Shown here piece after piece: positions 27,052 through 37,230 of a stretch of 64,000 nt of DNA. The notes under the pieces are model-generated. The model made no database searches, had not been told where the DNA came from, and saw only the letters and a list, made by a program, of their open reading frames with translations. Source of the DNA: Polynucleobacter campilacus (GTDB lineage: Bacteria; Pseudomonadota; Gammaproteobacteria; Burkholderiales; Burkholderiaceae); the NCBI RefSeq assembly GCF_002206625.1, contig NZ_NGUP01000003.1, forward strand, positions 456,968-520,967, written 5' to 3'. The stretch's first letter is position 1; each line of letters opens with the position of its first letter. The position numbers were made by a program, and so were the translations under genes.

Positions 27052-27647
27052 GATTTACTTGATTTAATCAGGGTTGGTTTAATCCCCATAGTATTTAACT
27101 TATCGCGAAGAGGATTGGCCTCTTCAGGGCTGTTATAGGGGCCAATACGAACACGCCACAAGGTATTTCCGTCGGCAGTAACTTCACTTAATTGCGCCTG
27201 AATGCCTTGGATTGCTAAATTTGCTTTTTGTGCATCTGCATCAGCACGCTTTATGAATGCTCCTGCCTGCAGAAAATAAACGGCATCTGTTTTTGGGGCA
27301 GGTGTAATTTCAGCTGGCTTCTTACCATTTGCCAAATCTGTAATCGGATCAGATGTTGCAGCAGAGGGAGACTTGCCTTGTAAGGGCTTATTCAAATCTA
27401 ATTGCTCAACGGGAGCGGCAGACTCACCTTCAGCAGGCGCGCTAAAAGGCTTGATGGTTAAAGGTAAATTGGGCGCGCGAACTCCAGGCTTCTCTTGGGG
27501 GGTATTTTTAGAAAGGTAAAAAGCGATTGCAAAGGCAATGCCTAGGCCCGCCCCTAAGCCCAATACAAAACCTAAGATAGTTCCGCCGTATTGGGCGCTC
27601 TTCTGGTCAGTCTTGATAAAGCCAGTTTGTTGATTCGGTTTTTTCAT
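27048..27647 (-). CDS. SPOR domain membrane protein
   Basis: A 199-residue bitopic protein: short cytoplasmic tail, one glycine-rich transmembrane helix (about residues 23-43), a Pro/Ala-rich periplasmic linker, and a C-terminal SPOR domain (about 125-195, YFLQAGAFIKRADADAQKANL and TLWRVRIGPYNSPEEANPLRDKL). SPOR domains bind denuded septal peptidoglycan, so a role at the division site is likely. It resembles FtsN-like proteins located after argS. Confidence 0.88.
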   Translation of the reverse strand: MKKPNQQTGFIKTDQKSAQYGGTILGFVLGLGAGLGIAFAIAFYLSKNTPQEKPGVRAPNLPLTIKPFSAPAEGESAAPVEQLDLNKPLQGKSPSAATSDPITDLANGKKPAEITPAPKTDAVYFLQAGAFIKRADADAQKANLAIQGIQAQLSEVTADGNTLWRVRIGPYNSPEEANPLRDKLNTMGIKPTLIKSSKS

Positions 27648-27685
27648 GATTGCCTCATCTTACCTTTTCACTTCATACCCTGCTA

Positions 27686-29413
27686 TTACATCTTAGCGGG
27701 TGCAGATACCCCTAATACTTTTAAACCATTTTGCAGCACTTGGCGAGTGGCCAATAGCAACGCCAGGCGAGCCGCCTTGAGGTTTTGATCATCCACCAGC
27801 ACCCGGTCTGCGTTATAGAAGGTATGAAAATCCCCCGCAAGGTCTCGTAAGTAGAAGGCGAGGGTATGGGGGGCCAATTCAGCCGCAGCCTCGGTCAATA
27901 GCTCAGGGTACTCAGCCAAACGACGCAATAAATGGTCTGAAGCTTTACTTTGTAATAAAGATAAATCAGCAGAGGCTAAATCAGAAATTTGACCGCCCCA
28001 CTGCTGCAAGATCGAGTTGATACGCGCATGAGCGTACTGAACATAAAACACCGGATTCTCATCATTTTGCTGCAGGGCGAGATCAACGTCAAAAACGAAT
28101 TCAGTATCCGCTTTACGGGAGATCAAGAAAAAGCGTACTGCATCACGACCACGCTGCAAGGCGAGTTCTCCTTCTTCGGGAGTCATCTCTGGAGTAATCC
28201 CACCAGACCACTCAACCAAATCACGTACGGTGACATAAGAGCCCGCACGTTTAGAAATCTTGACCTCCTCACCATGACGCATAACGGTCACCATCTTATG
28301 CAGAACATACTCTGGGTAAGTCTTTGGAATATCCCACCCTCGCTTTTGTGCTACACCCTGCAAGCCAGAGCGGACGCGGGCTATCGTGCCATGGTGGTCG
28401 CTACCCTGTACGTTAATGACTTTATGGAAACCCCGATTCCACTTGCTGGTGTGATACGCCACATCAGGAACAAAGTAAGTAAAGCTACCATCAGACTTAC
28501 GCATCACACGATCTTTATCATCGCCATCGTCGGTAGTTTTCAACCATAATGCGCCTTCAGATTCATAGGTCTTACCAATGCCTTGTAAATCGCTCACAAT
28601 TTGCGCAACACTGCCATCGGTATACAAAGAAGATTCTAAGTAGTAGCAATCAAATTGAACACCGAAGGTTTTTAAATCAATGTCTTGCTCGTTACGCAAG
28701 TAAGCAACTGCAAATTGACGAATCGCCTCAAGATCATCTTGATATTTTGGGGAAGCCTTAAAAGCAGCTGCAATCTCGGCAATGTATTCACCGTTATAAG
28801 CCTGCTCTGGCCAGGTAGTATCACCGGGCTTTAAGCCATTTAAGCGAGCCTGAACTGATAAAGCTAAATTAGCAATTTGCACACCAGCATCGTTGTAATA
28901 AAACTCACGATGTACTTTGACTCCTTGGGTGGCCAATAAATTTGCTAGCGCATCACCAAGAGCAGCTTGCCTGCCATGGCCTACATGCAATGGGCCAGTA
29001 GGATTTGCTGAAACAAACTCAATCATGGCACTTGTCATTGGGGTCTGCTCTTTTGGCAGCTCGCCAAAATGAACGCCTTCAGCAAGAATCTCATTGACTA
29101 CCGCTGTTTTGGCGGCATTGCTTAAACGGAAATTAATAAATCCAGGGCCAGCAATCTCACAAGAAGCGATGAGCTTTTCATAGTCCGACTCTTTTTGTAG
29201 ACGATCAACCAGGGACTGGGCCAGCTCTCTAGGGTTAAGCTTCCAGGCCTTAGACAGCTGGAGTGCGATATTGCAGGCAACATCACCGTGATCTACGGCC
29301 TTAGGACGCTCTAAGCGTGGTGCAGGAGGCTTGTCTAAGCCCAGCTCCTCTGCAAGGCTCCCAAGGGCACTGCTCAGCATCTCAATTAAACGATTTTTAT
29401 TGGTCGACAACAT
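27686..29413 (-). CDS. argS: Arginyl-tRNA synthetase
   Basis: A 575-residue class I aminoacyl-tRNA synthetase. The HIGH-type motif is in [24 protein letters not shown] near residue 130 and the KMSKS-like motif is KISKRAG in the catalytic domain. The N-terminal tRNA-recognition domain and the C-terminal DALR domain ([12 protein letters not shown] onward) are present. Length is typical. It diverges from the DUF1840 gene. Confidence 0.96.
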   Translation of the reverse strand: MLSTNKNRLIEMLSSALGSLAEELGLDKPPAPRLERPKAVDHGDVACNIALQLSKAWKLNPRELAQSLVDRLQKESDYEKLIASCEIAGPGFINFRLSNAAKTAVVNEILAEGVHFGELPKEQTPMTSAMIEFVSANPTGPLHVGHGRQAALGDALANLLATQGVKVHREFYYNDAGVQIANLALSVQARLNGLKPGDTTWPEQAYNGEYIAEIAAAFKASPKYQDDLEAIRQFAVAYLRNEQDIDLKTFGVQFDCYYLESSLYTDGSVAQIVSDLQGIGKTYESEGALWLKTTDDGDDKDRVMRKSDGSFTYFVPDVAYHTSKWNRGFHKVINVQGSDHHGTIARVRSGLQGVAQKRGWDIPKTYPEYVLHKMVTVMRHGEEVKISKRAGSYVTVRDLVEWSGGITPEMTPEEGELALQRGRDAVRFFLISRKADTEFVFDVDLALQQNDENPVFYVQYAHARINSILQQWGGQISDLASADLSLLQSKASDHLLRRLAEYPELLTEAAAELAPHTLAFYLRDLAGDFHTFYNADRVLVDDQNLKAARLALLLATRQVLQNGLKVLGVSAPAKM

Positions 29414-29448
29414 AGAAGAGTGAGTTTATCAGGTGGTAAGCTATCAAA

Positions 29449-29760
29449 ATGATCTATCAATTTCGCTCAAAGGCTGGTCCAGATGTCATTATGCTGGCGG
29501 ATCTCACTAAGCGAATCTTTGATATTTTTGCTCGTCCGCTCGAACCGCGTGGAATCCTCACAGTTGAGCAACTTCCCAAGCTGATTACAACCCTGGAAAC
29601 TGCCATCCTCAATGATCTTGAGGAGCGCTCTAAGTCGCAAAGAGCGGATGGAGGAGAAAACCTCAAACTCGCTGATCGTCTTGGACAAAGAGCCTACCCA
29701 TTTCTAGAGCTCATGAAGCAGGCCAGCGCTAAAGACGAACCCGTAATGTGGGGTGTTTAG
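29449..29760 (+). CDS. DUF1840 family protein
   Basis: A 103-residue protein of the DUF1840 family, found mainly in betaproteobacteria. The N-terminus [19 protein letters not shown] is a family hallmark and the C-terminus [15 protein letters not shown][10 protein letters not shown] matches as well. The function is unknown. Its stop codon overlaps the end of the opposing metH gene within TTAG. Confidence 0.9.
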   Translation: MIYQFRSKAGPDVIMLADLTKRIFDIFARPLEPRGILTVEQLPKLITTLETAILNDLEERSKSQRADGGENLKLADRLGQRAYPFLELMKQASAKDEPVMWGV

Positions 29761-32507
29761 TCGATTAGACTCGCCAGTTGGCGACGGGCATCTTCGACAG
29801 ACTGGCCACGACGTTTCGCTAAGTCCTCAAGCTGATCAGTGGAAATTTTTCCAACATTGAAATAACGCGCATCTGGGTGAGCAAGATAAAAACCACTCAC
29901 ACTAGAGGCTGGGTTCATCGCCATCGACTCAGTCAAAGTCATACCAATATCTTCAGAGCCAATCACTCTCAGTAAGTCTGCTTTGACTTCATGCGCTGGG
30001 CAAGCAGGGTAGCCAGGGGCAGGACGAATACCGCGATACTGCTCATCGATCATTTGATCATTTGTCAAAATCTCATCTGTAGCATAGCCCCACAAGTCAG
30101 TACGCACCCGGTGGTGCATGAGCTCGGCAAATGCTTCTGCTAATCGATCAGCCAAAGCCTTCAGCATAATCGCACTGTAGTCATCATTCTTTGCCTGAAA
30201 CTCGGCAACTTTCTTTTCTACGCCATGGCCGGTTGTTACTGCAAAACAACCAAGATAGTCAGCGACACCAGAATCTTTGGGAGCGACGTAATCCGCTAAG
30301 CAACGATTTGGTCTACGTACACCATCAATGATTGGGCGCTCAGCCTGTTGACGCAAGTTATGCCATACAAATAGCGGATGCTCACGGGCCTCATCGCTAT
30401 ACAAAACAATATCGTCACCCATCGTATTGGCTGGATAGAAGGCCACTACTGCATCAGCCTGCAACCACTGGCCCTTGATCAATTTATCGAGTAATGCCTT
30501 AGCGTCTTCGAACACCTTCCGCGCCTCAACACCTACAACCTCATCATCTAGGATGGCTGGGAATTTACCTGCTAGATCCCAGGTCTGAAAGAACGGTGTC
30601 CAATCAATATATTTAGCAATCTCACTCATTGCAAAGTTTTTAAATACTCGGCGCCCAATAAATTTAGGCTTTTCTGGAGTATAGGAAGACCAATCAATCA
30701 GCTCACGATTTTTTCGGGCCGCTTCCAATGAAATAGTGGGTGCTGCTTTCTTATTAGCATGCTGCTCGCGAATACGCACATAGTCATCCCGTAAGTCTTG
30801 AATGAATTTCTTCGCACTCTCATCAGAGAGCAAGCTGGAGGCAACAGATACTGAGCGAGATGCATCTGGTACATAAACTACAGGCCCATCGTAATGGGGG
30901 GCAATCTTTACAGCAGTATGCACACGTGAGGTTGTAGCGCCGCCAATCATCAATGGAATTTGACGCTCACGGAAATAATCATCACGCTGCATCTCTTGAG
31001 CAACATAAGTCATTTCCTCAAGTGACGGCGTAATCAATCCTGAAAGTCCAACAATGTCGGCATTCTCTTCTTTGGCGCGCTTCAGAATCTCGGCACAAGG
31101 AACCATCACACCCATGTTGGCGACTTCAAAGTTATTGCATTGCAAGACGACAGTGACAATATTTTTACCAATATCGTGCACATCGCCTTTTACTGTCGCC
31201 ATCACGATCTTACCTTTAGCTTTGGCTTCACCACCACCAGCAATGTGTAGGCGCTTCTCTTCTTCAATATAAGGAATCAAAATTGCAACTGCTTGCTTCA
31301 TTACGCGCGCACTTTTAACCACTTGAGGCAAAAACATTTTGCCCTCACCAAACAAATCGCCGACGACATTCATGCCATCCATTAGCGGACCTTCAATCAC
31401 TTCAATTGGTCTACCGCCCCCACCCATAATTTCAGCACGCAACTCTTCCGTATCCTCTTCAATGAAGGTAGTAATGCCATGGACAAGAGCATGCGTTAGA
31501 CGACCACGCACTGGGTCTTCACGCCAAACCAAGTTTTCAACTTGTTTAGCGCCACCGCCTTTAAATTGATCGGCAATATCTAGCAAACGTTCTGTGGTCG
31601 TTTTGCCATCTTTTTCTTTAAAGCGATTGAGCACAACATCTTCAACGCGCTCACGCAACTCAGGATCTAAATCGGCATATACGCCTAATTGACCAGCATT
31701 CACAATACCCATATCCATGCCAGCTTGAATCGCGTGATACAAAAACACCGTATGAATAGCTTCACGAACACGATCGTTACCGCGGAAAGAGAAGCTCACA
31801 TTCGAAACGCCGCCACTAACCTTAGCTCCTGGAAGATTTTCTTTAATCCAACGAGTAGCATCAATAAAGTCAACTGCGTAGTTATCGTGCTCTTCAATGC
31901 CAGTGGCAATTGCAAAAATATTAGGATCAAAAATAATATCTTCTGCAGGAAAGCCGATTTCATTCACTAAGATTTCATAACAACGCTGACAGATTTCTGT
32001 TTTACGCTTAAATGTGTCAGCTTGACCAACTTCATCAAAAGCCATCACTACAGAGGCGGCACCATAACGGCGAATTAAACGCGCCTGCTTTTTAAAGGGC
32101 TCTTCACCTTCTTTTAAGGAGATGGAATTGACGATTGGCTTACCCTGAATACACTTTAAGCCTGCCTCAATCACGCTCCATTTAGAGGAGTCAATCATGA
32201 TTGGGACCCTGGCAATATCGGGTTCAGAAGCGATCAGATTTAGGAAGCGGGTCATTGCTGCCTCAGAATCGAGCATCGCCTCATCCATATTGATATCAAT
32301 TACTTGTGCGCCATTCTCAACCTGCTGACGGGCAACTACAAGTGCCTCATCAAATTGATTATTGAGGATCATGCGAGAAAATGCTTTAGATCCTGTGACG
32401 TTAGTCCGCTCACCGATGTTCACAAAACGAACATCTGCAGTGACATTAAACGGCTCTAGACCAGAGAGCTTCATTGCTGGCATTACTTTTTTATCTGACT
32501 GACTCAT
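29757..32507 (-). CDS. metH: Methionine synthase, folate/cobalamin/activation part
   Basis: A 916-residue protein equal to residues ~340 onward of E. coli MetH. It contains the pterin-binding domain ([20 protein letters not shown]), the cap and B12-binding domain with the DxHxxG motif GDVHDIGKN near residue 443, and the SAM-dependent reactivation domain ([13 protein letters not shown]). The homocysteine domain is encoded separately by the gene just upstream, whose stop overlaps this start by 4 bp. The two must act together to methylate homocysteine with methyl-THF. Confidence 0.95.
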   Translation of the reverse strand: MSQSDKKVMPAMKLSGLEPFNVTADVRFVNIGERTNVTGSKAFSRMILNNQFDEALVVARQQVENGAQVIDINMDEAMLDSEAAMTRFLNLIASEPDIARVPIMIDSSKWSVIEAGLKCIQGKPIVNSISLKEGEEPFKKQARLIRRYGAASVVMAFDEVGQADTFKRKTEICQRCYEILVNEIGFPAEDIIFDPNIFAIATGIEEHDNYAVDFIDATRWIKENLPGAKVSGGVSNVSFSFRGNDRVREAIHTVFLYHAIQAGMDMGIVNAGQLGVYADLDPELRERVEDVVLNRFKEKDGKTTTERLLDIADQFKGGGAKQVENLVWREDPVRGRLTHALVHGITTFIEEDTEELRAEIMGGGGRPIEVIEGPLMDGMNVVGDLFGEGKMFLPQVVKSARVMKQAVAILIPYIEEEKRLHIAGGGEAKAKGKIVMATVKGDVHDIGKNIVTVVLQCNNFEVANMGVMVPCAEILKRAKEENADIVGLSGLITPSLEEMTYVAQEMQRDDYFRERQIPLMIGGATTSRVHTAVKIAPHYDGPVVYVPDASRSVSVASSLLSDESAKKFIQDLRDDYVRIREQHANKKAAPTISLEAARKNRELIDWSSYTPEKPKFIGRRVFKNFAMSEIAKYIDWTPFFQTWDLAGKFPAILDDEVVGVEARKVFEDAKALLDKLIKGQWLQADAVVAFYPANTMGDDIVLYSDEAREHPLFVWHNLRQQAERPIIDGVRRPNRCLADYVAPKDSGVADYLGCFAVTTGHGVEKKVAEFQAKNDDYSAIMLKALADRLAEAFAELMHHRVRTDLWGYATDEILTNDQMIDEQYRGIRPAPGYPACPAHEVKADLLRVIGSEDIGMTLTESMAMNPASSVSGFYLAHPDARYFNVGKISTDQLEDLAKRRGQSVEDARRQLASLID

Positions 32508-33568
32508 GCTGCTACCACGGAATTTTCCCGATAGAAGGCTCGCGGCTTGCGCTTTGCTACTGCATTAGCAATAGCGCGAATATGATCAGGCGTAGTGCCG
32601 CAGCAACCACCAACCAAATTTACTAGCCCATCTTTAGCAAAACCATCAACCAAGCTTGAAGTAATGTCAGGTGTTTCATCAAAGCCGGTATCGCTCATCG
32701 GGTTTGGTAGACCGGCATTGGGATAACAAGAAATAGCTGCATCACAAATACGTGCGAGCTCTGCAATGTAAGGACGCATCAATGCAGCACCCAAGGCACA
32801 GTTCAAGCCAAATGTCAGCGGCTTGATATGGCGTAAGCTATTCCAAAATGCCTCAACAGTTTGGCCTGACAAAATCCGTCCAGAGGCATCAGTCACCGTT
32901 CCTGAAATCATTACCGGCAAACGCTCTCCAGTCTCCTCAAAGAATTCATCTAGTGCAAATAGCGCAGCCTTGGCATTAAGTGTGTCAAAAATGGTTTCAA
33001 CCAAAAATAAATCTACGCCGCCTGCAAATAAGCCTTCAATCTGCTCACGATAAGAAGCTCGCAAAGTATCAAAGGAGACATTGCGCGCGCCCGGATCATT
33101 AACGTCCGGAGAAATACTTGCCGTTTTTGGTGTAGGTCCAATTGCGCCAGCGGCAAAACGGGGCTTATCAGATGTGCTGTATTTTTCACAGGCTGCGCGA
33201 GCAAGCTTTGCAGAGACTTCATTCATCTCACGTGCCAAGCCAGCCATTTTGTAATCTTCTTGAGCAACTGAAGTTGCGCCAAAAGTGTTTGTTTCAATGA
33301 TGTCAGCGCCTGCATCCAAATACTGCTCATGAATCTTGCTAATAATTTGGGGTTGGGTCAAAACCAAGAGCTCGTTATTACCCTTGATATCTCCGGGATG
33401 CTCAGCAAAGCGGGTATTGCCAGGCAAACCACGGTAGTCGGCCTCAGTTAATTTGTATTGCTGGATCATGGTGCCCATGGCGCCATCCAAAATCAGGATG
33501 CGCTGCTTCAGCAGCTCAGGAAGCGCCTGACCACGGGTATAAGACTGTGAAATACCATTAAATTGCAT
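32504..33568 (-). CDS. Methionine synthase, homocysteine-binding part
   Basis: A 354-residue homocysteine S-methyltransferase domain, corresponding to the N-terminal module of Met[16 protein letters not shown] starts the barrel; the zinc cysteines are in FGLNCALGA and [12 protein letters not shown]. It ends a few residues later, where E. coli MetH continues into the folate domain. The 4-bp overlap with the downstream gene should give equal amounts of the two halves. A split metH is usual in Burkholderiales. Confidence 0.94.
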   Translation of the reverse strand: MQFNGISQSYTRGQALPELLKQRILILDGAMGTMIQQYKLTEADYRGLPGNTRFAEHPGDIKGNNELLVLTQPQIISKIHEQYLDAGADIIETNTFGATSVAQEDYKMAGLAREMNEVSAKLARAACEKYSTSDKPRFAAGAIGPTPKTASISPDVNDPGARNVSFDTLRASYREQIEGLFAGGVDLFLVETIFDTLNAKAALFALDEFFEETGERLPVMISGTVTDASGRILSGQTVEAFWNSLRHIKPLTFGLNCALGAALMRPYIAELARICDAAISCYPNAGLPNPMSDTGFDETPDITSSLVDGFAKDGLVNLVGGCCGTTPDHIRAIANAVAKRKPRAFYRENSVVAA

Positions 33569-33642
33569 TGATTAACCAGGATAAATCTCTAGAATCCCTT
33601 ATTCTATTGGAAAAGCCACTTTTCATTTAACCCGGAGTAGGT

Positions 33643-34098
33643 ATGTTTGGAACAATTCCAGAATTTAATCAAAGCCTTGAAATGTTTAAAACCATGTGGG
33701 GACAAGGTGCGACTGGTCAAGCTGGCCAATTTCCCTTCACTACAGATGCATCTAAGGCTGCTGGTGGGTTTGCCTCTGCTTTTCCAGGCCTAGACGTAGA
33801 TGAACTAGAAAAGCGCATCAAAGACCTCAAAAGCGTTGAAAACTGGCTAAATCTCAACCTTAATATCCTTAAATCAACCATTCAAGGCTTGGAAGTACAG
33901 CACGCCACGATGATGGCCCTCAAGTCATTTGGAGATGCCGTATCTGCAGCGAGCACCGCAGGAGCTGAACCAAAAGAAGAGTCAAGCACTAAAGCAAGTA
34001 GCGTTAAAGCGAAACCACGGAAAACCGCAACACGCCGTCGTCGCAAAGCTGGCGATGCAACTTACCTCGACGAAGTAGGTAATTCAGATGGGCAATAG
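33643..34098 (+). CDS. phaM: PhaM-like polyhydroxyalkanoate granule protein
   Basis: A 151-residue PhaM-type protein. The central region DVDELEKRIKDLKSVENWLNLNLNIL plus STIQGLEVQHATMMALKSF is the family signature and is predicted helical. The C-terminus is Lys/Arg-rich (KPRKTATRRRRK), the part which in Cupriavidus PhaM binds DNA and tethers PHB granules to the nucleoid while activating PHB synthase. RBS GGAG precedes the start. The last 95 bp overlap the 3' end of the opposing MBL gene. Confidence 0.85.
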   Translation: MFGTIPEFNQSLEMFKTMWGQGATGQAGQFPFTTDASKAAGGFASAFPGLDVDELEKRIKDLKSVENWLNLNLNILKSTIQGLEVQHATMMALKSFGDAVSAASTAGAEPKEESSTKASSVKAKPRKTATRRRRKAGDATYLDEVGNSDGQ

Positions 34099-35095
34099 CC
34101 TCACCCATAGCAAAAGTTAGCTGATGAATATCTAGTTCACGCTTAAATAAAACCGGCACAATCTCTCTAGCATGTGCCGGTTTTTTACATGCACCCAGCG
34201 TGTCAGCCAAACGGTCATCATGATGGGCTTTTAATTGGGCAATGCGTGGCTTCATACCCGTAAACGGCTTACCGTGTGATGGCAATACCAAGGTATCGTC
34301 AGGTAAAGGTAAGTAATCATCTAGCGAAGCTAAATAAAGGCCTAATGGGTCGGCATCCGGGTCGGCGTCGAACACACTGACATTTGTTGAGATACGCGGC
34401 AAAAGCATGTCCCCAGAAATCAAGATGTCCAAGTCTTTGCAAAATAGCGATGCATGTTCAGGTGCGTGTCCATAACCCATGATGACTTGCCATTGATGCC
34501 CACCAATCAAAACATGTTCGCCATCAATGATGCGGCGATATTGGCGAGGCACACCCGGAACCATATTGCTGTAGTAATTAGAGCGGCCCCGAATTTTTTC
34601 TAAATCTTCTGGTGCAGTCAAACCATGCTTTTGAAAATGATCAGCGGATCCCCCACCACCAGCGCGAACTCCAATTGCAGCGCCGCCTTCTTTACAACTT
34701 AACCATTGAGCAGTTAAATAATCAGTCATCGAAATCCACAAAGGTACATGCCACTTATCACACAACCATTGAGATAAACCGACATGATCTGGATGCATAT
34801 GCGTTACCAAAACTCTGAGAATAGGTAAGTTCTCTAGCTGGGTAGCAAAAATCTTCTCCCACGAAGCCCTAGTCTCATCATTCGCAATGCCACAATCCAC
34901 AATCGTCCATCCCGAGACGCCAGCAATCTCATCACGTAAAAGCCAGAGATTAATGTGGTCTAAAGCAAATGGCAGCTTCATTCTGAGCCAGCGAACACCT
35001 GGTGCAACTTCAATAGTGCTGCCAAGCTCAGGAAGCGCCTCTCCTAATGGATAATGAAGAGCGCTTTCCGCTTTTGCCTGATGTTGAGTGGTCAT
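34004..35095 (-). CDS. MBL-fold metallo-hydrolase
   Basis: A 363-residue metallo-beta-lactamase-fold enzyme. The metal motif THMHPDHVG gives H99, H101, D103 and H104; further ligands are in MGYGHAPEHA, LISGDMLLP and LPSHGKPF. The C-terminal helical domain (DIHQLTFAMGEAIAHLNYLLRRGKL) is shared by a glyoxalase II-like group with thioester or lactone substrates; the substrate here is unknown. Unusually, its last 95 bp overlap phaM and a strong hairpin with T tracts (34149-34186) lies inside its coding sequence. Confidence 0.9.
   Translation of the reverse strand: MTTQHQAKAESALHYPLGEALPELGSTIEVAPGVRWLRMKLPFALDHINLWLLRDEIAGVSGWTIVDCGIANDETRASWEKIFATQLENLPILRVLVTHMHPDHVGLSQWLCDKWHVPLWISMTDYLTAQWLSCKEGGAAIGVRAGGGGSADHFQKHGLTAPEDLEKIRGRSNYYSNMVPGVPRQYRRIIDGEHVLIGGHQWQVIMGYGHAPEHASLFCKDLDILISGDMLLPRISTNVSVFDADPDADPLGLYLASLDDYLPLPDDTLVLPSHGKPFTGMKPRIAQLKAHHDDRLADTLGACKKPAHAREIVPVLFKRELDIHQLTFAMGEAIAHLNYLLRRGKLHRQLCDDGVLRFSVVSL
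34149..34186 (+). terminator. Intrinsic terminator of phaM, inside the MBL coding region
   Basis: A perfect 12-bp stem (34149-34160 with 34173-34184, AAAACCGGCACA and TGTGCCGGTTTT) and a 12-nt loop, followed by six Ts from 34181. It lies 51 bp after the phaM stop. Read in the other direction, it is followed by TTTTATTT, so it might also act on MBL mRNA about 145 bp before that gene's stop codon. Confidence 0.85.
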
Positions 35096-35138
35096 AGTGT
35101 GAATTTTTCTTTCAAATTACTATAGCTTTAGGTTTATT

Positions 35139-35315
35139 TTGACAACTATCCCATCGCCTTGCATCAATTGGTGCGATATCAATCCCGAGAATGGTTTCTG
35201 TCACGGCTGCTATCGCACACTTGCTGAAATTGCAGATTGGTCTGATCTTTCTAATCCTGAAAAACTTGAGATTTGGTCAAAAATAAAAGCGCGCAAACCC
35301 CAAGCTGCAGAATAA
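35139..35315 (+). CDS. DUF1289 family small cysteine-rich protein
   Basis: A 58-residue ORF starting at TTG 35139, too short for usual ORF cut-offs. It contains the DUF1289 pattern: SPCINWCDI, then GFCHGCYRTLAEIADW, then LSNPEKLEIWSKI. The four cysteines in two pairs suggest binding of zinc or an Fe-S cluster. The function is unknown. The start is the only plausible one, since no ATG lies between the upstream stop and the conserved SPC. It lies between the divergent MBL gene and the convergent acuI gene. Confidence 0.85.
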   Translation: MTTIPSPCINWCDINPENGFCHGCYRTLAEIADWSDLSNPEKLEIWSKIKARKPQAAE

Positions 35316-35330
35316 ATTCTGATCTCTCGC

Positions 35331-36314
35331 CTACCTGTTTACATCAACAATTAAACGACCGCGTACATTACCTGCCATCAACTCTTGCGCATACTTCAAA
35401 GACTCTTCTAAAGTAATCTCGTGAGAAATTTCATCTAAGGTTTTGAGATCAAGCAATTTACTTAATTGCTCATAGGCAGCAATCCGCTTGGCACGTGGCA
35501 TAGTAACGCTATTAATGCCATATAAAGTTACGCCACGCAAAATAAATGGTGCAACACTGGATGGAAAGTCCATGCCTTGTGCAAGCCCGCAAGCAGCTAC
35601 TGCACCATCGCTCTTAGTTTGCGCACAGGCATTAGCTAAGGTATGACTGCCAACGCTATCCACCACTGCAGCCCAGCGTTCTTTTGCTAAGGGTTTGCCT
35701 GGAGCAGATAAGGTGGCACGATCAATTACTTCAGCAGCACCCAGTTTCTTTAAATAATCTACTTCAGCCATTCGGCCAGTACTTGCAACAACAGCAAAGC
35801 CTAACTTGCTCAGCAGGGTGATAGCAAAACTGCCCACTCCACCTGCGGCACCAGTCACTAAGACCTCGCCATCACTCGGCTTGAGACCATGCTTTTGCAA
35901 AGCCATGACGCAGAGCATCGCTGTATAGCCGGCCGTACCAATTGCCAAGGCTTGCTTAGCTGTAAAACCCTTAGGCAATGGAATTAACCAATCCGCCTTT
36001 ACTCTGGCCTGCTGCGCTAAACCACCCCAATGGCCTTCGCCTACTCCCCAGCCATTCAAGAGCACCATATCGCCCGCTTTAAAGTCTGAGCTAGTGCTTT
36101 CAATCACTTCGCCAGCAAAATCGATTCCAGGAACCATTGGGAAGCTTCTGACTACAGGCCCTTTACCAGTAATAGCTAGACCATCTTTGTAATTGAGGGT
36201 GGAGTACAGGACCTTAACCCGTACTTCCCCATCTGGCAGGCTAGCCTCATCTACCTGTCCCAGCTCAGCGCGATAGCCTTGTTCATCTTTATTTACCAAT
36301 ACAGCTCTAAACAT
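35331..36314 (-). CDS. acuI: Acrylyl-CoA reductase (NADPH) family, AcuI/YhdH
   Basis: A 327-residue medium-chain dehydrogenase/reductase without zinc. The N-terminal FRAVLVNKDEQGYRAELG and STLNYKDGLAITGKGPVVRSFPMVPGIDFAGEV are typical of AcuI, and VLVTGAAGGVGSFAITLLSKLG is the NADPH site. The enzyme reduces toxic acryloyl-CoA to propionyl-CoA, a step in DMSP or propionate-related metabolism. The gene stands alone. Confidence 0.9.
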   Translation of the reverse strand: MFRAVLVNKDEQGYRAELGQVDEASLPDGEVRVKVLYSTLNYKDGLAITGKGPVVRSFPMVPGIDFAGEVIESTSSDFKAGDMVLLNGWGVGEGHWGGLAQQARVKADWLIPLPKGFTAKQALAIGTAGYTAMLCVMALQKHGLKPSDGEVLVTGAAGGVGSFAITLLSKLGFAVVASTGRMAEVDYLKKLGAAEVIDRATLSAPGKPLAKERWAAVVDSVGSHTLANACAQTKSDGAVAACGLAQGMDFPSSVAPFILRGVTLYGINSVTMPRAKRIAAYEQLSKLLDLKTLDEISHEITLEESLKYAQELMAGNVRGRLIVDVNR

Positions 36315-36401
36315 GTCTCTTCCTTTTATAAGCGGGCATTTTCCCGCAATAAATCCCTAATAGGTTTATCCTAACGAGCATTGCTAATTATGGAGGCTTC
36401 C

Positions 36402-36698
36402 ATGAAAAAAATTCTACTATTAACCGCGATTTCTGGCTTGATGCTGACTGGGTGCTATTCGACTCAAATAAGTATGTCTATGGGTAATATGCGCCTCATC
36501 ACTTCTAGCGCCAATCCACAGGATGTCATGGACTTTGCAACAAAGGCTTGTAGAGGTGATTTTTATGAAGGCGCTAGCTTTCTTTCTAAGGCAAGTAACG
36601 AATATCGCTTTAAATGTGTGAAGGCTGAAGAAAACGAAATATTGATTCCCATCCCAGGGACAACGATCGCTCCTGTAGCTAAAGCACAAGCAAAGTAA
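36402..36698 (+). CDS. Small putative lipoprotein
   Basis: A 98-residue protein with a clear lipoprotein signal, MKKILLLTAISGLMLTGC (lipobox LTGC, cysteine at residue 18). The mature part is about 80 residues with two further cysteines (KACRGDFYEGASF and YRFKCVKAEE). No family is recognised. I chose the ATG at 36402, with GGAGG 5 bp upstream, over in-frame TTG 36381 and ATG 36390. It is followed 10 bp later by the flavin reductase gene. Confidence 0.75.
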   Translation: MKKILLLTAISGLMLTGCYSTQISMSMGNMRLITSSANPQDVMDFATKACRGDFYEGASFLSKASNEYRFKCVKAEENEILIPIPGTTIAPVAKAQAK

Positions 36699-36708
36699 GC
36701 AGAGTTTG

Positions 36709-37209
36709 ATGGCCCCGTTTACCTCCCAAGAATTACGTCAAGGATTCGCATCATTTGCAACTGGGGTCACTGTGATTACCTGTCTTGATGAAAACCAAGC
36801 TCATCACGGCGTCACCATTAGCTCATTTAATACAGTTTCTCTCGAGCCGCCACTGATTCTGTGGAATCTTAAAAAGCATTCTCGATTAATGCCTTGGGTA
36901 GAAGCAGGCAAGAAACATCTCATCCATGTGCTAGAACGTTCTCAAGAAAATTTGGCGATGCACTTTGCCACCGTCAAACATGATCAATTTATTGGGATTG
37001 AGCACAAACTTGCTCAAAGTGGTTTAGCCCAAATTGAGCACTGCGTTGCTTACTATGAGTGCGAGACTGTCTCAGTATATGATGGCGGAGACCACAACAT
37101 TATTCTTGCTAAGGTCATTAGCTTAAAAAATTATCCAGAAAAAGAGCCTCTCATTTTTGCTCGAAGCAAATTTGTTGGTCTTGATTTTGCAGAAATAAAA
37201 ACTGCTTAA
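36709..37209 (+). CDS. Flavin reductase family protein
   Basis: A 166-residue FMN-binding split-barrel protein. LRQGFASFATGVTVITC and HGVTISSFNTVSLEPPLILW are the family's flavin-binding segments; the C-terminal YYECETVSVYDGGDHNIILAKV completes the barrel. Such proteins supply reduced flavin to a monooxygenase, but no oxygenase component is nearby. A TTG directly precedes the ATG chosen here. Confidence 0.88.
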   Translation: MAPFTSQELRQGFASFATGVTVITCLDENQAHHGVTISSFNTVSLEPPLILWNLKKHSRLMPWVEAGKKHLIHVLERSQENLAMHFATVKHDQFIGIEHKLAQSGLAQIEHCVAYYECETVSVYDGGDHNIILAKVISLKNYPEKEPLIFARSKFVGLDFAEIKTA

Positions 37210-37230
37210 ATAGCCTTTCAAGGAAATGCC

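Noticed and set aside
27989-28549. 186-codon plus-strand ORF inside argS
   Set aside because: It is antisense to conserved argS sequence, has no family resemblance and no convincing RBS; a frame shadow.
33569-33642. Cobalamin riboswitch upstream of the split metH
   Set aside because: The gap to phaM is only 74 bp and lacks a B12-box-like sequence.
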